This document shows positions 57,451 through 64,000 of a DNA stretch of 64,000 nucleotides, piece by piece. The notes below the pieces were generated by a model, which saw nothing but the letters and a program-made list of their open reading frames with translations, was not told the origin of the DNA and ran no database searches. This DNA comes from Oegoconia quadripuncta. Taxonomy: Eukaryota > Arthropoda > Insecta > Lepidoptera > Autostichidae. A program made the translations under genes and the position numbers. Location: the NCBI GenBank assembly GCA_949316235.1, contig OX438743.1, positions 24,611,771-24,675,770 on the forward strand, in the 5' to 3' direction. Position 1 is the stretch's first letter. Every line of letters begins with the position of its first letter.

Positions 57451-57742
57451 ATAAGTAAGTCTCAGTCAAAACAAGTAATTTGTCGTATACTTGGCGTATA
57501 CAGTCTAGTCACGGTCAAGTCATTCTTCAGTAAAGAGGCAGAATGCTTTACAAAAGATTTTGGCGACTTTTTGTGGTAACCCGAAAGCTTTGTTATGCAC
57601 TTTAATTTACACTTCCCTTCACTTGTACACCATCACAAACTTTTGCTGGACAATATGTTGCCATTATTAAGCTTCAAAAGCCAGAATGCACAATTATAAA
57701 GAAAGATGCAACTTCACTCGCCGAGATCCCGCCAAAAAGCCT
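57451..57742 (+). repeat. Unclassified ~300-bp repeat family M7
   Basis: Third copy, GTCTCAGTCAAAACAAGTAA through GATCCCGCCAAAAAGCC, with a small deletion near the right end. Confidence 0.75.
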
Positions 57743-57839
57743 ATTTCGTTTCATGCGTTTTGACATTTGTACTTTATGACCATTAAACAATTTGTCCACT
57801 GGACATTTTGTCACGTTGACGACTCAGTCCCGGAATGAT

Positions 57840-58160
57840 ATGAATCTTGGTTATACCTAAGTTAATTTCTTCTACCATAATTCGCCTACGGCTGGGCCAC
57901 GCTTGTTCTCCAGTTTTCCTTGCCAAAATACGTATCCGAGATCAGTCTATACGCGAGTGTGGACCAGAGGAAGGGACTATCGCGCATATATTTTTCAACT
58001 GCCCACGAATTTCTGTCCCACTTTATGACCTTCTCCCCAAAAATATGCCCCGTCCCATAAATGTTATTACTTATTAAATCAAGTTCACTCCTGTCTTGTA
58101 TATGTACTAGCTAAATTTATAAAAGTTAACAACGTTATATTATAATCTATCTATCATGTC
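57840..58160 (+). mobile_element. LINE, RNase H-like C-terminal end
   Basis: Frame reads IIRLRLGHACSPVFLAKIRI and CGPEEGTIAHIFFNCPRIS, typical of the C-terminal region of Jockey-like elements. Confidence 0.7.
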
Positions 58161-58196
58161 TACTTCTTTGAGTTTATCGTCTTTTATCTTAATTAT

Positions 58197-58589
58197 GTGT
58201 TAAGGTGGTGGTTATATATGTTGTTCTGTTTGTCCTTTCTCCAACTACACAAACGCTACAAAAAGAGAAGCTTAACTTACCGCACAATCGTCAACTTTAG
58301 CATTGTGTACTTCAACCCTGTCATTGGCAGAATCATCGTGCACAACGATGCAGCCATAACACTAAATTGGAATTGGATGAATCTTGGCAATGGATACGCG
58401 CCTGCATCTCCTCCGGATGTGGTCGAGTTGGCCAGTAGTTATCTCCTTTTATTTTCCATTACATTACTAGTGGCAATTGCTATGTGTCCATTAATAATAC
58501 ACCTCGGAGTGTATGGGAAAATTGGATCTTACTTTATAACTTCCTTTGCGGTCGGTTTATATTTGAAGCGTGTCTTTATAGCTTTATAA
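58197..58589 (+). other. Unexplained 130-codon hydrophobic open frame
   Basis: Opens at a GTG with no splice site I can defend. Residues 80-130 contain two hydrophobic stretches (SYLLLFSITLLVAIAMC and SYFITSFAVGLYL). It follows a LINE tail directly and may be its 3' UTR or chance. I do not recognise it. Confidence 0.2.
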
Positions 58590-58825
58590 TTCAATACGTC
58601 ATTGTAAAATCATCATGGTTCTTACACGTCCTCTCTGTTGGAGCACAGCCAAGACAGCACAAAGAAGAGACCCTAATGGTCTCTCTTCGGTGTTTCACTC
58701 ACACCATTTTATCTCAGGAACTACATAAGCTGTGGACTTGAATTTTGAGCTAGTTATAGAATTATCCACATCCATTACGTTCAAGGAATTAAGATATAAA
58801 AAAGGGATAAAATTTTTTCGGACCC

Positions 58826-59140
58826 TTAGGTAGCCATAACATTGGGTTTATGAATCGGAGGTCGCGGTTTCGTTCCGGGGTACATGTTTAGTATTCGTTT
58901 TGGTTGGTGGTAGGACATTTTAGATGTCCGCCTGGCTAGCTACACCATCTTATCTAAATCTGCCGCCAAACAGCAATGTTAATAGCATTGTTGTGTTCCG
59001 GTTGTCAGAGATAAGATAGCCAGTCCCCCAAATAAGATGGGGTTTCCGGTTCAGTACGCTACCACCTTCGGCCTCATCTTCACTTAACATGAGGTGTGAT
59101 TGAGGTCAAGTGCTAACCCGTTGTGGATAAAAAAAAAACA
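58826..59140 (+). mobile_element. SINE family S1, 5' decayed
   Basis: From CATTGGGTTTATGAATCGGA to CCGTTGTGGATAAAAAAA. Confidence 0.82.
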
Positions 59141-59261
59141 AAAAAAGCCTTCTCTCACCAGGAGACCCACACAGTGAGATTTATGTGATTAGCGGATAGT
59201 GCTAATAAGGGCCTCTGCAGACACCAACTTGATTATCTTATCACCTATACCACATAGGAGA

Positions 59262-59400
59262 GCGTTGGTGGCTCAGCGGTTAAGACGCGGTCTCCCAAGG
59301 TCTCTCTTTAGGAGGTCCGGGTTAGATTCCCAGGCAGGCCCTGTACCAATAAGTTTTTAAATTTAATTTAGTGTATTTATCCGATTTTTTACTCCAATTA
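59262..59400 (+). mobile_element. SINE family S3, 3' truncated
   Basis: GAGCGTTGGTGGCTCAGCGG head and GGGTTAGATTCCCAGGCAGG, breaking off after TTTATCCGA. Confidence 0.75.
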
Positions 59401-60026
59401 AGTTGAAGAATCGATAGTTGAAGTCTGTCGCATATTTCTTTTCACGGTGCATAAACAGTACATTCACAAGTGTTAGGTAGGTACGAAGTACTAGGGTATA
59501 TAATGAAGTTAACAAAATCAATTATAAAACCAAATTAAATGCCAGTTTATTGCTGGCGTCGTAAAGTGGTGTCAAGAAGGTCTCGATCTGTTTTGCCCAA
59601 CGCAAGTTGGACAGAAATGTAAGTGCTAAGCTGGACTCAGGGCACCTGAGGTCGTTCCCCCGCGTGCGCACATTCCGGCGAGTGCTTGATATGCCAGAGC
59701 CGGAATTAGGTTCGCAGTGATTGGACCTTTAGGATACCTAAGTCATTTACAAAAAGTAGGGCGGACAACAAAGTGTAAGAGACGTGAGAATCAGATCTAA
59801 GATCATTCGATGATTCATAATTTTGAATGATTTGGATATTAAACACCGAAAGATTAGAGCACGTGCAAGTCTATATACTTACTTTCCATGTGTTAAGTAA
59901 AATCACCAATTTACACATTTTAACTTCCCTTATTTTTTATCGTTAAATCGTTCCGTCCTACTATTTATTCTGTTTTACACCCTCCCACTCCAACACCACT
60001 CTCCAGCAAGATATTTATTTATTTAT
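59401..60026. other. Spacer, nothing recognised
   Basis: No repeat partner in the window and no long open frame. Confidence 0.45.
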
Positions 60027-60165
60027 TTATGAACAACGGGTTAGCACTTAACCTCAATCACATCTGATGTTAAGTGAAGATGAGGCCGAAGGTGGGCGTG
60101 TACTGACCCGGTAACCCAAATATTTGGGGAACTGACTATCTTATCTCTGACAACCGGAACACAAC
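60027..60165 (-). mobile_element. SINE family S1, 5' truncated
   Basis: ACAACGGGTTAGCACTTAAC through CTCTGACAACCGGAACACAA. Confidence 0.75.
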
Positions 60166-60167
60166 AA

Positions 60168-60260
60168 GCGAAGAGCGATTTTTTGATTTCTGTATTTAAA
60201 AAGAAATCTTTATCTGTCCAATGAGGGGGCCACTAAACGGAATCGTCATAAACCCGTAAA
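60168..60260. repeat. MITE-like family M2, fragment
   Basis: GCGATTTTTTGATTTCTGTA through CCAATGAGGGGGCCACTAAACG matches the right half of the family. Confidence 0.55.
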
Positions 60261-60826
60261 CATCCGCACTGCAGGGATATAGGCCTTCCCTCGTATATGA
60301 GGGATTATGGGCCATAGTCCACCACGCTGGCCCAATGCGGGTTGGGGGACTTCACATGCCTTTGAATTTTTATTTCTCAGGCATGCAGGTTTCCTCACGA
60401 TGTTTTCCTTCACCGTTCAAGAGCAGTCGGATAAATAAATAAATAAATAATAAATGTCTTTGCACAAACACACAGCGCCATCTAGGTTTACAGTAAGCAA
60501 TGCTTGTGTTATGGATGCCAGATGTTTGATAAACTACACAAATACATTTTTTTTTTATAAATAAATACATGTATAAATTAATGAAAAACATCCATAACTC
60601 GGGAACACATGTCTGTATTCATCATACAAACATATGCCCCTAGCGGGATTCGAACCCGCGACCATTTGGTATAGTAGCAGAATTTCTAACCACTACACCA
60701 AACAGGTCGTCAATGTATATAAGCAATTAAATTAAATTTAAAACATCATTGGTACATGGCCCGCCTGGCCGAACCCGGACCTCCCAAATTGGGAGACCGC
60801 GTCTTAACCGCTGAGCCACCGACGCT
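60258..60826 (-). mobile_element. SINE family S3 split by SINE S2
   Basis: 3' part at 60258-60436 and head at 60735-60826 (CCCAAATTGGGAGACCGCGT). The S2 copy lies between. Confidence 0.82.
60437..60714 (-). mobile_element. SINE family S2 nested in SINE S3
   Basis: Inverse S2 with (ATAA)n tail at 60433-60455 and head at 60690-60714. It splits an S3 copy. Confidence 0.85.
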
Positions 60827-60926
60827 GAACATAGAAACTTATTGCGGCGGTTAGAGTTGTTCTTAGGGCGTTTAGCGCCCGTTTAGCCGCCAGCAGGTAG
60901 GTATAAAAGAAAAGAATACCAATTTG

Positions 60927-61510
60927 ATTTGGATGTAGTGGGTTTATTCTACAACCAGCTCACTCCCCTGCACCCCTCGGCAAATCTCCCGTACGGTCAC
61001 TGGCCTAAAGGTGTTGGAGCTGCAGTGGACGTAGCCCTCGAGTCCTCTCGTAGACGACGACGAGGTTTAGGCTGGATCAGCGGTTTTCGGAGGAGGGTAG
61101 ATCTACCCCGAATGTCTCCCAGGTGCAGACCTGGATGTCGACGCCGACAGTAGTTATTTAGGAACTTGATCCTGTTGAGAACAGGCAGGCGTTAGTCAGT
61201 GCCCGCAAGTACCCTCGTCCACTGCTGGTGTTCACGGCTCAGCAACCATAACGAACACCACGCAGTTGACAGGCACAAAAGCAGAAACAGCTTACATTAA
61301 AAATAGCCAGATTATTATGGAAACTCACCCTAGAGGGATCTTCCGTAGTGTACTTATAATTTGGTTGAGGGTTCAGGTGCAACCGAAGCAGTATTCTTCC
61401 GATAGCAAGGTCGCGGTCAAACAGAGGACGATTCGGGTTCCCCCACTCTAATTAGAAATCGTCTTAACGACGTCATCGCAACCGGACAAATTAGCGTACC
61501 GCAAAACCGT
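60927..61510 (+). other. GC-richer block of unknown origin
   Basis: Short frames at 60929-61153 (Arg-rich) and 61266-61451 with no recognised family. Base composition differs from its neighbours. Possibly a decayed retrotransposon. Confidence 0.3.
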
Positions 61511-61556
61511 GGTGAGACCCTTTTCAAATAAAATAATAATAATTATAAAGATGAAG

Positions 61557-61618
<62 letters not shown>
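61557..61618. repeat. (GT)n microsatellite
   Basis: About 30 uninterrupted GT units, followed about 45 bp later by a short (CA)n run. Confidence 0.95.
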
Positions 61619-61621
<3 letters not shown>

Positions 61622-61952
61622 CTAAAGTAACGGCGCTAGACGCAACGTTACAATATACATACACACACACACACAAACTTTCGCATTTATATCGCAAATA
61701 TTATTTGGGATTGAACACGGCCCTAAACTTACTGCGGCCCTGCCTATGGTCCGGTGCAGGTTGAGAGCCTGTTTATGTCCAGACATTACTGCTTAGAGCT
61801 TAATGTGAGGTCTAGATCGGATTGGTTTCAATATTACGCTTCGAAGGTCCCTTAGAAAAGGTGTGACAAACAAGCAAACAACTCGTGTATCGCTCGTTCA
61901 TACGTACTCTCTTATCCTTCTGCTTACTGCTAATATCTACTTATATCTCTTT

Positions 61953-62353
61953 TTTTTTCATGCACAACGGGTTGGTACTGGACCTCAATCACATCTGATG
62001 TTAAGTGAATGAGTATTTTTTTTTTATATGCACGACGGGTTCGTACTTGACCTCAATCACACCTGATGTTAAGTGAAGATGAGGTCGAAGGTGGAAGCGT
62101 ACTGACCCGGAAACCCAAACACATTTGGGGGACTGGCTATCTTATCTCTGACAACCGGAACACAACAATGCTATTAACATTGCTGCTTGGCGGCAGATTT
62201 AGATAAGATGGTGGTAGCTAGCCAGGCGGATATTTTAAAATGCCCTACCACCAACCAAACCGAGTACTTAAACATGTACCCCGCTGGGGATCGAACCCGC
62301 GACCTCCGAATCGTAAACCTAATGTTGTTTGCATTGAGCCACGGAGGCGGAAT
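61953..62353 (-). mobile_element. SINE family S1, full copy plus a tail fragment of a second
   Basis: 61953-62011 is an isolated inverse tail. 62017-62353 is a complete inverse copy ending in GAGCCACGGAGGCGG. Confidence 0.85.
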
Positions 62354-62784
62354 ACATGCTTTATAAGTATAAATTGGAAAAGAAGATATAATACAATTAT
62401 AAAGAACAATCTCTTCGAAACCGCTTAACCGATTTCCATTAAATACAGCTAAGTATACGCAGAAACCAGCTTTCGAAATTTTATTTATTTGAGAGACAAA
62501 CAGTTGCTTACATAAATTACATAAGTACTCTTAAAATATTACAATAATTATTAACCGATAGTCTCCTACATTGCATAATCTGACGTGCATTTTATTTCAA
62601 ATGTGTTCAGCCGTTTTTATCTGACAATGCCATAGACAATCACAAAGAGAGACTGACATAGGCTTGAAAGTAAGAGATTTATTGCGTCGGAGATTAAAAA
62701 ATAGAATGAGGTGTCGGCATTTCTTCCAATAGCGTTATTGTTATTTTTTAATCAAGAACAATAACAAGTTCTTTTGACCCCTTT
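62354..62784. other. Spacer, nothing recognised
   Basis: AT-rich, no open frame of note. Confidence 0.45.
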
Positions 62785-63335
62785 TTTTATGATTAACTGG
62801 ATACGAGTTTGACCATAATCTCACCTGATGGGAAGTGACGATGTGGCCGAAGATGAAGCACGCGATCTCAGTAGATGCCTATTCACTGTTCTTGAATAGC
62901 CTTCTGGCTACCCCACCATCAACGCTCACTGCGGTCTAGCGCTGTCCGTGGTGTATTAAATTAGGGAGTCGAGCTTCACTTGACTCTCTCCCCCATAGGG
63001 TTAGCAGCTTTGGCTTTTTGCGTCACCATAGCTGGGGGAGAGGTGGGACTTTCTTTCTTTCCTACTTTTCACCCTTAAATTCTTTCTTTAACTACTCTGG
63101 GGTCCAAGGTAGCAATAGAGTCACGTAGGGCACCGTCTACCTTCAGTAGGCGCCGTGCAGAGTACCACTTGATCCTGGCTTACAGGAGTTACAGTGGGAG
63201 GAGAGCGGAGGTGGGATCTGCTATTGAGGATCCCACGGTTGTAAGATACAGAAATGACTGACGCCGGAAGGGCGTTCCATCCCTTGGAATGAAGGAATGA
63301 AGACTCGAACCGCTTAGTGCGAAGTGCGTGAAAAA
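62785..63335 (-). mobile_element. LINE tail split by a ~325-bp insertion
   Basis: Inverse tail at 62785-62895 continues at 63222-63335 (GGATCCCACGGTTGTAAGAT). The intervening sequence is unrelated. Confidence 0.6.
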
Positions 63336-63479
63336 AATAATCCTTTCACACGTTCCGGGACAACTAGGTAAAGCTCTGCGTATGAGCATGAAGATTGACG
63401 TCACCACGTGACACCAGAATGCTCACATAAAATATTGATATGGTTTCCATTTTTTTCCTTTGAGCACTTTCCTTTGCAT

Positions 63480-64000
63480 TAACCGCCTCCGTAGCTCAAT
63501 GTAAACAACATTGGATATACGATTCGGAGGTCACGGGTTCGATCCCCAGCGGGGTACCTACAGGTTTAAGTACTCGGTTTGGTTACGTTAGGCGAAGTAG
63601 GCGACCTTTGTTACCCTTTTGTAGAACCTACCCAGTGACCTAAAGAGGAATGCTCCGTATGACTCATTGTCAGCCATGGTGACCTACAAATAAATAAACA
63701 ACATTGCTTTGAACTACAATAACTTGTAGAGTGTCTTGCATAAAAAAAAAGTGTAAAGTTCTGCCATAAATAAGTATTCGGTTTGGTTGGTGGTAGGGCA
63801 TTTTAAATGTCCGCCTGGCTAGCTACCACCATCTTATCTAAATCCTAAAAAATAAAATAATGTTAATAGCATTGTTGTGTTCCGGTTGTCAGAGATAAGA
63901 TAGCCAGTCCCCCAAATGTGTTGGGATTTCCGGATCAGTACGCTTTCACCTTCGACCTCATCTTCACTTAACATAACATCATAAGGTCAAGTACCAACCC
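63480..64000 (+). mobile_element. SINE family S1, split by a later insertion; runs to window end
   Basis: Head at 63480-63590 and body from 63778 to the window end. The ~185-bp insert is bounded by TACTCGGTTTGGTT and TATTCGGTTTGGTT, an imperfect 14-bp direct repeat. Confidence 0.82.

Noticed and set aside
61557..61618. (GT)n followed by (CA)n as a hairpin-forming inverted element
   Set aside because: Different lengths and a mixed spacer; ordinary microsatellites are enough to explain it.

Overview
The window looks like nuclear DNA of an insect, most probably a moth or butterfly (Lepidoptera). It is AT-rich. Genes are split into short exons with GT-AG introns. Introns and spacers are packed with three tRNA-derived SINE families, 3' tails of many non-LTR retrotransposons (Jockey/CR1- and RTE-like) and short inverted-repeat DNA transposons (MITEs). 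There is no bacterial-style operon, rRNA gene, CRISPR array or intact free tRNA gene. The lepidopteran assignment is inferred from gene and repeat style, not from a database search.

Three protein genes can be assembled by hand, all on the + strand. (1) At 3726-22364 lie the last eleven recognisable coding exons of a large scaffold-type protein. It has a long Ser/Arg/Gln-rich disordered part, a predicted coiled coil and a C-terminal SAM domain. Intron phases agree across all ten junctions, and the joined exons give 2694 nt, or 897 residues plus a stop. The true start probably lies upstream. (2) At 27392-37581 is a four-exon secreted ML-domain (NPC2/MD-2-like) lipid-binding protein of 150 residues. 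(3) At 44012-51616 is a second four-exon ML-domain protein of 153 residues, with the same intron phases (1,1,0) and an identical last-exon length (29 codons plus stop). The two ML genes are an old tandem duplicate pair, and both have grown long by intronic repeat insertion.

Region by region: 1-3.7 kb holds repeats and a small GC-rich block. 3.7-22.5 kb is the SAM gene; its introns carry nested MITEs and SINEs (7.7-9.7 kb), a local tandem duplication (16.1-17.4 kb) and a duplicated exon fragment (19.7 kb). 22.5-27.4 kb is a spacer with a hAT-like MITE. 27.4-37.6 kb is ML gene 1, with a Tc1/mariner-type deletion derivative in intron 2. 37.6-44 kb is a repeat-rich spacer. 44-51.6 kb is ML gene 2, with the longer sister of that transposon in intron 1. 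51.6-64 kb has no recognised host gene and is mostly repeats, with a 164-bp tandem duplication, a (GT)n array and two GC-rich or open stretches I cannot explain.

The most informative observations are the pair of Tc1/mariner-like elements (816 and 1221 bp, differing by exactly one 405-bp deletion at a 5-bp microhomology), a Harbinger-like MITE that still carries a fossil of the transposase N-terminus inside a dateable nest of insertions, a partial copy of a SAM-gene exon with half silent changes, and a NAGNAG acceptor in ML gene 2.
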